This document shows positions 1 to 8,700 of a DNA stretch of 64,000 nt, one piece after another. The translations under genes were made by a program, and so were the position numbers. This DNA comes from Nitrosopumilus oxyclinae (GTDB lineage: Archaea > Thermoproteota > Nitrososphaeria > Nitrososphaerales > Nitrosopumilaceae). The stretch spans positions 682,001 through 746,000 of the forward strand of contig NZ_CP026994.1 in the NCBI RefSeq assembly GCF_013407165.1. The letters run 5' to 3'. Positions within the stretch are counted from its first letter, which is position 1. Each line of letters begins with the position of its first letter. The notes under the pieces were generated by a model. It saw only the letters and a program-made list of their open reading frames with translations. It was not told the origin of the DNA and did no database searches.

Positions 1-56
1 GATGGGTGTCAACATTTGCACCTAAGATTTTTAATCTCTACTTTATGAATAATCCC

Positions 57-458
57 ATGTTCTCGTTTTTTACTACAAATGAAGCAAATGATGCATTACC
101 TGATGTGATAAAGAAATTTGAATATGCTTTGGCTAAAAATACTGAAGTAAAGAAGATTGAGCAAGAATTACAAATTTGCATCTCAACTACAAATTCCTTT
201 GAATCTTATGTTAATTTAAAACAAAAACTAAATTCTGCAATTACCAAATTCTATGAATCTGTAGAATTATTGGAAAATACAGGAGTTATTGTTAAAAGTA
301 TAGAGCAGGGATTGCTTGATTTTCCTTCAAAACGATTTGAAGAGGAAGTATGTCTATGTTGGAAATATGGTGAGACTGACATTAAATTCTGGCATGAAAA
401 AGATTCTGGGTTTATGGGTCGCAAACCAATTGAAGTTGATGACGATACTCTAGTTTGA
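57..458 (+). CDS. DUF2203-family protein
   Basis: The 133-aa protein begins FSFFTTNEANDALPDV, the usual opening of DUF2203 proteins. It ends with the family-like segment CLCWKYGETDIKFWHEKD followed by GFMGRKPI. The biochemical function of this family is unknown to me. The frame is open further upstream (GTG at 6, ATG at 45). I chose the ATG at 57 because the conserved part starts there and a TATA-like TTTTAATC begins about 28 nt before it. The gene converges on the small Cys-rich gene at 459-563. The family call is from memory of its sequence pattern. Confidence 0.75.
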   Translation: MFSFFTTNEANDALPDVIKKFEYALAKNTEVKKIEQELQICISTTNSFESYVNLKQKLNSAITKFYESVELLENTGVIVKSIEQGLLDFPSKRFEEEVCLCWKYGETDIKFWHEKDSGFMGRKPIEVDDDTLV

Positions 459-563
459 TTATTTTAAATCGTGTACGTTTCTAAAATCATTCCAAGAATT
501 TGCTAAATGTGCGCAGAATTCATCTCTGCATCTAGTGCTGTATCCACAACTACATCTACTCAT
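459..563 (-). CDS. small Cys-rich protein (34 aa) coupled to TrmB gene
   Basis: This short frame encodes MSRCSCGYSTRCRDEFCAH and then LANSWNDFRNVHDLK. Its four cysteines could bind a metal, which is inference. Its ATG overlaps the TGA of the upstream TrmB-type gene (ATGA overlap, both leftward), the arrangement of translationally coupled archaeal genes. It stops one base from the end of the convergent DUF2203 gene, so it fills the gap exactly. No family is recognised. The alternative is a chance frame, but the overlap and the cysteine pattern argue against that. Confidence 0.55.
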   Translation of the reverse strand: MSRCSCGYSTRCRDEFCAHLANSWNDFRNVHDLK

Positions 564-1405
564 TTGATATCTACCTCGTCTGAATCTGTTTTTGACCAAA
601 TATTGTTAAACAATAATGCTTTAGAATAGATGATAGTTTCAGAGTTTGTCCAAATTGCCCTCATCTCTTTATTATTTCCTTCATTTTTAATAAAGAATAA
701 TACTTCATCATCATCTTTGATCAAAAAGCACAAGTTTTCTTTTACAGATGAACACAATTGTTTGATTTTAGATTTGTCAATACCTTCAAAAATATATTTT
801 GATTTATTTGTAATTGGAGTTAATAGTTTGTAATTGATTTCCCTCTCTTCTAATGCATCAAGAAAGTTTGCATGATAAAATTTCATAAAGTCTTTCTCTG
901 AACCTAAAATTCTACACTCTTCTTTTGCATTTAATATCATGTCAAAAATTTTACTGTTAACTTGATTTCCCCCTTGCAATACTTTGAATTTCTCTTCTTC
1001 ATCTTCTTTTTTAGTTGTAGTAGCTCCTGGTATTTTTTCCCATATCTCTTCTAGGACTGGGCCTGATTTTTTTAGTTTGTTGAGTCGTTCTGTTTCTGTA
1101 CTGATTAGTAGGTTTACTGCTTTTTTAATTGCCAGTGCTGTGAATTGAATTGGATGTTGGAAAGATGCCTCTACAATTCCTTTGTTTTGTAGTGCTGTTA
1201 ACAAGTGATATGTTTCACTTCTTGGAATATTTACTGCCTTTGCAATATCTGATGCTGTTTTTGATCCTATTTTTCCAAGATAAAAGAAGACTTTGCTTTG
1301 GTTAGGTGTTAATCCAAACCCTACTAATGCATCTCTGATTTCTTCATAATTTGTTTTATCGACTGGAAAAGTTCCTAACTGCATTGTATTTGCAATGATT
1401 GCCAT
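560..1405 (-). CDS. TrmB-family transcriptional regulator
   Basis: The 281-aa protein has an N-terminal winged helix-turn-helix at about residues 20-90 (GLTPNQSKVFFYLGKIGSKT, then ASDIAKAVNIPRSETYHLLT). A charged linker (KKEDEEEK) and a C-terminal sensor-like domain follow. This is the architecture of archaeal TrmB-like regulators, which usually bind DNA in response to a small ligand. The ligand cannot be read from the sequence. A second TrmB-type regulator lies at 5726-6574 in the same orientation, but the two differ clearly. It overlaps the small Cys-rich gene by an ATGA junction. Confidence 0.85.
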   Translation of the reverse strand: MAIIANTMQLGTFPVDKTNYEEIRDALVGFGLTPNQSKVFFYLGKIGSKTASDIAKAVNIPRSETYHLLTALQNKGIVEASFQHPIQFTALAIKKAVNLLISTETERLNKLKKSGPVLEEIWEKIPGATTTKKEDEEEKFKVLQGGNQVNSKIFDMILNAKEECRILGSEKDFMKFYHANFLDALEEREINYKLLTPITNKSKYIFEGIDKSKIKQLCSSVKENLCFLIKDDDEVLFFIKNEGNNKEMRAIWTNSETIIYSKALLFNNIWSKTDSDEVDIK

Positions 1406-1609
1406 TATTGGAAATGATCGATTTTATCTTAAAAGTCTGATCGTTCAATAGTATACAATTCATTACAAATAACTACATTTGAAATTTTTTTTAAAAATTA
1501 TGTATTTTTTATGCCTGCATTTTTCATTTTTTTCAAAATATTTGTACTGATTATTATTATTGATGACTATTTTTTTGTATTTTCATTTTTATGAAATGAC
1601 ATTTTGTGC

Positions 1610-2692
1610 CTATCCTGCACCAATCCAACCTTGGAAAACAACTACTTCTCTTATTCTGTGTGGAATCGGTGTTTTTGATTTATGTTTACCGCGCTTAACT
1701 GATGACCTATGTGATGATTCGTTAATGATTACTTCATTATCTGCACTAACATCGTGATCATCTTTGCCTGCCAGCCTGTTTCTAAGTAAGAATATTCCAG
1801 TTAGTACTAAAACTAGTGATATGATGTCTATTGCAGTAATTGTTTCGGCGAGGAATAGGCCTGAAAATACTACTCCAAAAACTGCAGTAGTTGAATACAA
1901 CAAGACTGTTCTAACGGTACCAATCATTTTCAAAGCCATCAAGAAAAATAATGTTGACATTCCTGTTCCTAAAATTGACATTACTAAGATTCCTGGAAGT
2001 TGAGTTACATCTACATCCATAGGAATCTCAAATATTACAATTAATGAAATGGCAACTCCTGCACAAATGAATGACACAATCTGTGTAACTCTTCTTGCAT
2101 CAAACTTGTCTCCTACATATTTACAAAATGTAATGTCAATTGCATACAATATGCCTGATAGTACTATCAAAAGATCTCCTGTGACCATATGTCCTAAATT
2201 AAAATTATTTTGATAAAGATCATTTCCAATTGGAAGTGCCATCATTCCAATAATTATCATTGAAAACGGAATGCATTCTTTGATGTGTAGTCTTTCTTTG
2301 AATACCATCATTCCTATGACTAGGGCAAAAATTATCTCACTGTTACTGAATATCGATGCGTTAACTGCAGTTGCAGTTGATAGACCGTAAAAGTATGTGA
2401 TTAGTGCTGATACTTCTGCAATTCCAATAGCCCCCATGAACAACCAATCTTTTTTTCCAAATTTGGAAATAGAACTTGTTTTTCGTGCTACTGGGGTAAA
2501 GAAAATACCTCCGATAAAATAAATTAAAAATGCCATAACTACTGGGTTAATTTCAATTAGATTTTCTGAATTTTCAAGCATGGGTTTTGAAATTACGTGG
2601 ATAAGTGCTGATAATGCAGCAGCTAAAATGATCAAATAATATCCGTATTTTGATTTCACTAATGATAGATTTTTTGATATCATTATTCCCAT
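1610..2692 (-). CDS. EamA/DMT-family transporter
   Basis: The 360-aa protein has about ten hydrophobic segments arranged as two EamA repeats, as in drug/metabolite exporters of the inner membrane. Examples are YYLIILAAALSALIHVISKP near the start and IDIISLVLVLTGIFLLRNRL near residue 300. A hydrophilic basic tail of about 50 residues rich in Lys, Arg and Ser follows the last segment. The substrate is not predictable. It stands alone between two regulator genes and is transcribed leftward. Confidence 0.85.
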   Translation of the reverse strand: MGIMISKNLSLVKSKYGYYLIILAAALSALIHVISKPMLENSENLIEINPVVMAFLIYFIGGIFFTPVARKTSSISKFGKKDWLFMGAIGIAEVSALITYFYGLSTATAVNASIFSNSEIIFALVIGMMVFKERLHIKECIPFSMIIIGMMALPIGNDLYQNNFNLGHMVTGDLLIVLSGILYAIDITFCKYVGDKFDARRVTQIVSFICAGVAISLIVIFEIPMDVDVTQLPGILVMSILGTGMSTLFFLMALKMIGTVRTVLLYSTTAVFGVVFSGLFLAETITAIDIISLVLVLTGIFLLRNRLAGKDDHDVSADNEVIINESSHRSSVKRGKHKSKTPIPHRIREVVVFQGWIGAG

Positions 2693-2765
2693 ATTTGGAA
2701 ATGAGATTATCCCTTATAGGTGGATCCTTGATTCTTTGGGAATTACGTGCGTAATTTCTTACTGT

Positions 2766-3320
2766 TTAGAGATCCTCCGTTTTTACAATTTCAAATGAAA
2801 ATCCAAGTTTATTGTACTCTTCATTTAGTGTTCTATATCCAATCTCATTGAGGATTGTATTTATTTGTCCTACAATTAACAATGGCCAGTTTTTACCCAA
2901 GTCATGATGAATGATTATCTTTCTTACTCCATTTACGAACATTTCTCTATATTGAACATTGTTGCTAAGGCATCTTTTTTTGAATAAATCTAAAATTGAA
3001 TCCAAGTCAATGTATCCATACATGTAATTCAATGAATTTTTAAAATCTGACGTTCCTGTTGCTACTGCTATTTTTTCAATTTTTTCTTTAGGAACAGAAT
3101 CTGACAATTCTCTAAATGTTGATCTGAACATTGAAACCCATCCCATTTCTGTTGTTAACTCATTCCAATTAACTTGTTTTTCTAATAGATGATTGATTAG
3201 TGTATTGAGACTGATTTTTTGCTCTAAACATTTTTCATGGAGTTTACTGCTTAGATCTGAATCGATTCTGATTGAAACATTGTCTGTTTTTTTAAGTAAT
3301 TCTTTTTCTTGCGCAGTCAA
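2766..3320 (-). CDS. ribbon-helix-helix protein with C-terminal unknown domain
   Basis: Residues about 12-50 (NVSIRIDSDLSSKLHEKCLE, then QKISLNTLINHLLEKQV) match a ribbon-helix-helix DNA-binding fold: a beta strand with alternating residues and two helices. The remaining ~130 residues form a domain I do not recognise, with a conserved-looking HHDLGKNWPLL segment. It is probably a transcriptional regulator with a sensor domain (inference). The start is a TTG preceded by GGAGAG, a good ribosome-binding site, about 5 nt upstream. The region in front of it carries direct and inverted repeats that could be its operators. Confidence 0.7.
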   Translation of the reverse strand: MTAQEKELLKKTDNVSIRIDSDLSSKLHEKCLEQKISLNTLINHLLEKQVNWNELTTEMGWVSMFRSTFRELSDSVPKEKIEKIAVATGTSDFKNSLNYMYGYIDLDSILDLFKKRCLSNNVQYREMFVNGVRKIIIHHDLGKNWPLLIVGQINTILNEIGYRTLNEEYNKLGFSFEIVKTEDL

Positions 3321-3362
3321 TTTACTCTCCTCTGATCCACTTTTACAATTATTCTCATTTCG

Positions 3363-3414
3363 TTACTATGTTATTTCCAATTTTGGTGATATGAATTAGT
3401 ATGTTATTTTCAAT
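3363..3414. promoter_or_regulatory. two direct repeats, TTASTATGTTATTTYCAAT
   Basis: TTACTATGTTATTTCCAAT at 3363-3381 recurs at 3396-3414 as TTAGTATGTTATTTTCAAT, with two mismatches, 33 bp apart. They lie 43-94 bp upstream of the RHH gene. A near-identical 20-mer to the first copy occurs upstream of the second TrmB gene at 6656-6675. This is a candidate regulator-binding site. Confidence 0.45.
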
Positions 3415-3421
3415 ACTTACA

Positions 3422-3445
3422 ACATTGTACAAACAGTTACAATGT
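3422..3445. promoter_or_regulatory. perfect 8-bp inverted repeat, candidate operator
   Basis: ACATTGTA (3422-3429) is followed after 8 nt by its exact complement TACAATGT (3438-3445). It sits between the divergent RHH gene (start 3320) and the gene at 3578. The symmetry and 16-bp centre spacing fit a dimeric repressor site. Which protein binds is unknown. Confidence 0.4.
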
Positions 3446-3577
3446 ATGCATTATGATGGATCACAAATATGCTAAATTGCGATCATTCTTAGTAAATTAT
3501 TTTTAATATAAAAAGGAGTGTTTGTCACAAATGTTTTGACAATCTGTTTATTAGATATTATATTCCCATAATTGACA

Positions 3578-4198
3578 ATGGAAAACGGATTAGACAACTT
3601 ACTTGTTCCTTCTTTACGAAAATCTATAGAAGAAAATTTGGGTAAGGAGACATTAAATAAAATTGAAGAAAGATTAATGGAAAGACACGGTCTTGGTTTA
3701 GTTCAAGCAATTAAAAATTTCCATAAATTTGATAGTGTTCTAAGGGAATTCTTTGGTGCAGGTGCTGATGGTCTTGAACAAAAATTCTTACAAACAATTG
3801 TTCAAGTTGAAAAAACAAAGCAATCTGATTCCAACTGGATTCACATAAAAGATCCTGAACTTTCAAGAGTATTTTTAGAATCATTTGCTGATCAAGATAA
3901 AAAAGCAGTCCTTGGTTCTGTGATGGATACATCTTTGATAATTGCAAAAATTCTTGAAACTTGTAGTATTCCACAAACATCTGGATATCGAAAAATAAAT
4001 TATTTAATTAATAATGGATTACTAATATCAACTGGATTTGAGTTGGCACATGATGGCAAAAAAGTCAAAAAATATGAAACAATTTTTGACAATGTCAAAG
4101 TTGACATTATTAAAAATGATATTGCAGTAAAAGTTCAACTGAAGAATACTTTGATCAGTGACAGTTCTATTTTACAGACTGTACAAATTTATTCTTAG
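3578..4198 (+). CDS. HTH-domain protein, probable transcriptional regulator
   Basis: The 206-aa protein has an alpha-helical N-terminal part (LLVPSLRKSIEENLGKETLN and onward). Its C-terminal half resembles a winged helix: SLIIAKILETCSIPQTSGYR, then INYLINNGLLISTGFEL, then a wing with KKVKKYETIF. This suggests DNA binding, but I do not recognise the family. ATG 3578 is preferred to TTG 3572 because TTTATTAG starts 31 nt upstream, the leaderless spacing seen elsewhere in the window. It is divergent from the RHH gene. Confidence 0.6.
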   Translation: MENGLDNLLVPSLRKSIEENLGKETLNKIEERLMERHGLGLVQAIKNFHKFDSVLREFFGAGADGLEQKFLQTIVQVEKTKQSDSNWIHIKDPELSRVFLESFADQDKKAVLGSVMDTSLIIAKILETCSIPQTSGYRKINYLINNGLLISTGFELAHDGKKVKKYETIFDNVKVDIIKNDIAVKVQLKNTLISDSSILQTVQIYS

Positions 4199-4225
4199 AT
4201 GATTTTTTAGATAATTTTATAGAAT

Positions 4226-5035
4226 CTAAAGTGTTTTTTTGTGTTTGAGTAAGGCATAGATTACAACCAAGTATCCTGAATACCAAAACATGTTTACTGG
4301 ATGTGTGAGATCATACCCTTCAAACAATTCTAAATTGTAATACCAAAGGTCTCCCAGGTTGTTAAGTAAAATTCCTATGACTAAAATTAACCATGCTTTA
4401 CCAATGGCTCCTTGTCTGAATATTGATGCCCCTACTACTGCTACTGCTAATGTGAGTGTTGCAGAATAAACAAACACGATTCCATAGTAGAAATCAAATT
4501 CTAGAAAGCTGATCTCCCCTTCAGTAGTAGATAATATTGAATATCCTAGTAATACAATTAATGGCATCGCAATTATCCACAGTTTTGATTTTTTGCCTAA
4601 CTTTGGAGAAAAGAATTTGATATTGATGAAAAGATATGTCAATAATAATGGGTATAGTAAAAAGAAGAACACATCTGCAATGGATGGATATGGTTCAATA
4701 TCGTAAACAATATCATATACTGCATATGTGACTTCTGCAAAAAATATACTCAGATATCCTAAGGATAGTGCTAGATATGCTTTACCAAAAACTTGGGTTC
4801 CTTTGTATTTTTTAACTACTGAAAATCCAATAATTGAAAGTGCAAGTGGGACAAACATTGAAAATAGGGAAACTACTGTATCTGCATTTTCTCCTGATAT
4901 GAAATAATTGATGCTTATATGAAATGTTATTACTAAAATTACAATTCCTAGAAATGCTTTGTAATTAAAGGAACTTTCTACTTTCTCTGGTACTACATCT
5001 GGTGTTTCCTTTGGATCAATACCGCCATTGCCCAT
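4226..5035 (-). CDS. multi-pass membrane protein of unknown function
   Basis: The 269-aa protein has seven to eight predicted transmembrane helices after a hydrophilic N-terminus of about 25 residues. The segment YPSIADVFFFLLYPLLLTYL resembles a motif found in membrane sensor regions of some bacterial signalling proteins. No cytoplasmic output domain is attached. It ends in a short basic tail (KHKKTL). Function cannot be assigned. It stands alone between convergent neighbours. Confidence 0.65.
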   Translation of the reverse strand: MGNGGIDPKETPDVVPEKVESSFNYKAFLGIVILVITFHISINYFISGENADTVVSLFSMFVPLALSIIGFSVVKKYKGTQVFGKAYLALSLGYLSIFFAEVTYAVYDIVYDIEPYPSIADVFFFLLYPLLLTYLFINIKFFSPKLGKKSKLWIIAMPLIVLLGYSILSTTEGEISFLEFDFYYGIVFVYSATLTLAVAVVGASIFRQGAIGKAWLILVIGILLNNLGDLWYYNLELFEGYDLTHPVNMFWYSGYLVVIYALLKHKKTL

Positions 5036-5134
5036 ATTGTTTTGTTAGATTTTTTTTATAAATCTCTATTGGGTGAATTAAAAGACATCTGGGGGTTTGA
5101 AAAATTTAAATTATCTAGTTGTAATTTTATTAAA

Positions 5135-5632
5135 TTACAAAATGTTTGTTGGTTTGTATTCGCCTTGATCTTGTAATCTACGTAATCTCTTGATTACAAA
5201 TCTTGCAGTTTCCCTAACATCGATACTTGGATCAACTTCTGCATCTTTAATCAAATCTATAGCATCAAAAGCTCGCATGAGTCCTAAAGATTCAATTGCT
5301 TCATGTTTTGTTAAGATACTTTTGTCATTTAGGGCAGAGTCTACTAGTACTGGAATTTTGCTTCTCATGTTTCTGCCTGCAATTTGATAACATGCCTCAT
5401 GTTTTACCACTCCGTTATTATCATTTTTTAAAACCCATTCCATCAAGTCTGCAGCTTTGTCAAATAACGGGTCGTCTTTTGTTTTATTTTCAGCTAATTC
5501 TCCGATTAACCATACTGCATCCCATCTTTTTGATTCATCACTATCATTTTTGATGATTCTTTCACAAACTGACATCCTTTGTTCATCTGGAAGGTCTCTC
5601 AATTTGTTTTCATCATAGATTTCTATTGCCAT
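5135..5632 (-). CDS. HEAT-repeat protein
   Basis: The 165-aa all-helical protein contains HEAT/PBS-lyase-type repeats, e.g. DAVWLIGELAENKTKDDPLF, VKHEACYQIAGRN, LTKHEAIESLGLMRAFDAID and VRETARFVIKRL. Such repeats make a solenoid for protein-protein contacts. The partner is unknown. The reading frame could begin at TTG 5638, but ATG 5632 (MAIEIYDENKLRDL) is more usual. It lies alone, transcribed leftward. Confidence 0.75.
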   Translation of the reverse strand: MAIEIYDENKLRDLPDEQRMSVCERIIKNDSDESKRWDAVWLIGELAENKTKDDPLFDKAADLMEWVLKNDNNGVVKHEACYQIAGRNMRSKIPVLVDSALNDKSILTKHEAIESLGLMRAFDAIDLIKDAEVDPSIDVRETARFVIKRLRRLQDQGEYKPTNIL

Positions 5633-5725
5633 TTCCAAATCTGGGAATTAATAACTTTTAACGATTTCTATTTTATTAGGCTCGACTTTTATGAAACTCT
5701 TACTTTTGTATGATATTAAATGCAT

Positions 5726-6574
5726 CTAAGATTTTGTTTTTCTAACATACTGTTTTACATCGATGGTTTTGAGTGGTTTTGAAGCGTCCCATAGAAATGA
5801 ACATAATGTGAAAATATTGTCTACCATCTCTGATGAGTTTGTACATAGAGAAAAATCTGCATCTGCATTAGAATTATGAGACGATGCAGCAGAGTCAGAC
5901 ATTATCATTTTTTTATCCATCTGAACCACCATTCTTCCTTTAGATGGAAGTTTTCCTATTCGTGTTTCAGTGGCATTGAATCTTTTAACAAATGGTGCTA
6001 ATTTTGGATCAGTCATATCTACAAGTAATCTGACTTGACCTCCGTTCTTTTCACAAATGCTAATTTTTTCAGGTATTGTGCTATGATACATTCGTGAAAT
6101 ATCATCTAATGTTGTTGCAATGTATGTAATTCCAGTTGAATTTTCAATTAGGTGTGCAATGTCAGCATAGATATTTTGACGACCTTGGACTACTCTAAAT
6201 GTTGGAACTGTACTGACTTGACTGGTGCTAATTTCATTGTTAATTTTATCAATAATTGCTTCTCCTGATTTTTTTATTTTATTTACCTCGTCTTCTTTTT
6301 TCCCTAAAGCAATTTTTAATGCATCATGAGGATCTGCTGCAATACATAATTTTGGACTAGATAGTGTTGTTGAAATAATGTTTCTACTTACTAGTTTATC
6401 CACAGTTCTATACATTCTTGCTCTGTCAATATCTAATTCTTTTGCAAGAGCACTTGCAGTAATTGGTCCTGCTCTTAACAAGTTAAGATATACTTTAGCT
6501 TCCAAATCATCTAAATCTAAAATCTCTTCTAATTCAATTGCAATTCCAGTTACTTGTTCTTGATATGACATCAT
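5726..6574 (-). CDS. TrmB-family transcriptional regulator
   Basis: The 282-aa protein starts with a winged HTH (residues ~15-85): LDDLEAKVYLNLLRAGPITA, then SALAKELDIDRARMYRTVDK. It continues with a linker and a phospholipase-D-like C-terminal regulatory domain (FRVVQGRQNIYADIAHLIEN, then later RLLVDMTDPKLAPFV). This order is typical of archaeal TrmB regulators that control sugar or redox genes. The targets here are unknown. The upstream gap carries a 20-mer shared with the RHH gene. Confidence 0.85.
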   Translation of the reverse strand: MMSYQEQVTGIAIELEEILDLDDLEAKVYLNLLRAGPITASALAKELDIDRARMYRTVDKLVSRNIISTTLSSPKLCIAADPHDALKIALGKKEDEVNKIKKSGEAIIDKINNEISTSQVSTVPTFRVVQGRQNIYADIAHLIENSTGITYIATTLDDISRMYHSTIPEKISICEKNGGQVRLLVDMTDPKLAPFVKRFNATETRIGKLPSKGRMVVQMDKKMIMSDSAASSHNSNADADFSLCTNSSEMVDNIFTLCSFLWDASKPLKTIDVKQYVRKTKS

Positions 6575-6655
6575 TATTTTCTCATCCTCTTGACCATAGG
6601 CTCATTTTTCAGGATTGCATTTAGTATTTTCGTATGATTGCTTAGTCTTTCGAAA

Positions 6656-6675
6656 TATGTTATTTCCATTTTTGG
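6656..6675. promoter_or_regulatory. 20-mer shared with the RHH upstream region
   Basis: TATGTTATTTCCATTTTTGG matches 3367-3386 at 19 of 20 positions. Both copies lie upstream of leftward regulator genes (about 80 nt and 45 nt from the start codons). It suggests a shared operator. Confidence 0.4.
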
Positions 6676-6845
6676 TACTTTCTAAAAGATCGATGTGAAC
6701 TAAAGGATCAGCGTGTTAGATCAATTACTAACAAGAATATGTTGTCTTTTTTTAAAATTACACATTATCATGTTATTATCGTATTAAGTTATTATTTTTT
6801 ATATTCATATTGTACATTTTTTTTAAAAAATGTCTAAAATGAACT

Positions 6846-7772
6846 TTACATTGGAATGTTAAACGCCACCACGGCCATTATGATCATTGCAACAACATGT
6901 TTTGTACCTGCAACATATGATCCGGCACCAATCTTTCCCGCCGCCAGTCCGCCAAACAATGCCTCGATGATTGCCATGTTAAACAATGCTGATTCTAATT
7001 TGTCAATTTCCATACTCGCAAGGGATCCGAATAATCCTTCAGTACCACTACCTGATGCTAGCAATCCTTCTTGGACTTTTTCAATTTCCGTGAAAAAACT
7101 AGTTGTAAGTAATACTGCCACTGCCAAGAACACCCCAAATGAAATGTAAATTGTGTATGTGTATGGTGCTAATGCTGATTTTCTACTTTTTTCAATATTT
7201 TGCATTTCTGATACGTGTTTCTGAATCATTTCTAGATTTTCAGTTACATCTCCTCCAATTTTCATTGCCATTTCCAACAACACCGTTACTCTTCTTGAAA
7301 CTCTAGTTCCAGTTCTTTCTGCAAAGTTTTCAAAAGCATCCTCAATCGGGGTTCCCCAACTAATATTTGCCCTGAGATTTTTTAATTCTGGCGTTAGTGC
7401 TCCCAGGTTTCTCTCACCAGCTTGCTCTATTGCTTTAATTAGATTCGCTCCACTTTGGACAGAACTTAACAAAGCCAGTAAGAATACGGGCATATTCCTA
7501 TCAATATTATCTCTTCTTTGAACTTCTTTTAGTTGGTGTATGGTTAATGGAATTATTCCTACCATTATTCCAAAAATTAATCCTACATCCCTAATTGTAG
7601 TTGAATCTGAATATTCTGAAAAATAGAAACTCATTGAGAGAACGCTAATTGATGCAATTAATGAAAACGTGATTGTCCTTAGAATGTTGTTATTTAGAAC
7701 TGATTCTGATGGCTCTAATGCAGTATATTTTTTAGTTTTGTTTTCTATTTTTTTCCTTTTTACAACTTCCAT
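6846..7772 (-). CDS. type II secretion/archaeal pilus F domain membrane protein (GspF/TadC-like)
   Basis: The 308-aa protein has two N-terminal membrane segments, then a cytoplasmic T2SSF-type helical domain: MPVFLLALLSSVQSGANLIK near residue 95, and RRVTVLLEMAMKIGGDVTEN. Further membrane segments close the C-terminus. GspF-like proteins form the membrane platform on which the secretion ATPase acts during pilus assembly. It is the last gene of a three-gene leftward operon (ATPase, GspF-like 1, GspF-like 2), 4 nt after its neighbour. Two separate F proteins resemble the paired TadB/TadC arrangement. Confidence 0.85.
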   Translation of the reverse strand: MEVVKRKKIENKTKKYTALEPSESVLNNNILRTITFSLIASISVLSMSFYFSEYSDSTTIRDVGLIFGIMVGIIPLTIHQLKEVQRRDNIDRNMPVFLLALLSSVQSGANLIKAIEQAGERNLGALTPELKNLRANISWGTPIEDAFENFAERTGTRVSRRVTVLLEMAMKIGGDVTENLEMIQKHVSEMQNIEKSRKSALAPYTYTIYISFGVFLAVAVLLTTSFFTEIEKVQEGLLASGSGTEGLFGSLASMEIDKLESALFNMAIIEALFGGLAAGKIGAGSYVAGTKHVVAMIIMAVVAFNIPM

Positions 7773-7776
7773 ACTT

Positions 7777-8700
7777 TTACCTCTTTGGCACCATTGTATC
7801 CATCATTACCAACATCAGTACTCCACTAAGTGGGATTACTGCAAATGTTAGAATATTCATCAATGTCAACAAATCAAATCCTGCAAGACTCGGACTCATT
7901 ATACCCATAATTGATAACATGATTACTGCAAGTAATGGAAATACAATCAGTAAAATTGTGTAAATTTCTGCAACACTCCCTAGAGATTCTGTAGTTTTTT
8001 GCATTAGCATTTTCTTTTCTTCTAACTGAACTTTTGCAGTTGCGTTAAAGTATTCTTTAAGATCTCCTCCTGATTGAACTGTAACTATTGCTCCTTCTAG
8101 TAATTCTGAATATGGTCCTGATGGAGTTCTATGTACTAAATCTTTGATGGCGCTAATCAAATCCATTCCTAAAATATCGATATTCCTTACGATAAATCTG
8201 GAGTCTTTTACAATATCTTCATCTGTGTCTTCTTTTGCTATTGCTTTGAAAATCCCTTCTAGTGTTAAACCGCTTGTTGCTAGAGTTGACATATATCCAA
8301 TAAAATGTGGAATTTCCTCAACCAGTTTTGCGGATCTATTTTTTACTCTAATAGCTGGAATCATTTGTAATATTCCAAATGTCATTCCAAAAAGCATCAA
8401 TCCGCTCAAGAGTGGGAGGATCATTCCGACGCTTGCTGGTTGAATGTTGATGAATTGAGCAGCAATAATCCCCATAATTATCCCACATACTCCTGCGATC
8501 ATGCTAAAGAATACCATACTTGAAACATAGACTTCAAATGGAATTGGCATCATTGCTTGTTTGATTGATTTGTCTAGTGATGTTAATTTTGGATGAAGAA
8601 ATTTAACGTGATCATTTAGTAATTTGTAACTGTAGATGTGTAGTTGTCCTACTGATTCTTCTTGAACTTTCTTTTGTTGTTTACTTCCAGCTAATTTCAA
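7777..8700 (-). CDS. type II secretion/archaeal pilus F domain membrane protein (GspF/TadB-like)
   Basis: The 307-aa protein has the same layout as its downstream neighbour. Membrane helices start near residue 55, a T2SSF domain follows (EEIPHFIGYMSTLATSGLTL, then LEGAIVTVQSGGDLKEYFNA), and two C-terminal membrane helices close it. Its start overlaps the ATPase stop by 4 nt (ATGA), so translation is probably coupled. It should act as half of a heteromeric membrane platform for pilin assembly (inference from family). Confidence 0.85.
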   Translation of the reverse strand: MKLAGSKQQKKVQEESVGQLHIYSYKLLNDHVKFLHPKLTSLDKSIKQAMMPIPFEVYVSSMVFFSMIAGVCGIIMGIIAAQFINIQPASVGMILPLLSGLMLFGMTFGILQMIPAIRVKNRSAKLVEEIPHFIGYMSTLATSGLTLEGIFKAIAKEDTDEDIVKDSRFIVRNIDILGMDLISAIKDLVHRTPSGPYSELLEGAIVTVQSGGDLKEYFNATAKVQLEEKKMLMQKTTESLGSVAEIYTILLIVFPLLAVIMLSIMGIMSPSLAGFDLLTLMNILTFAVIPLSGVLMLVMMDTMVPKR

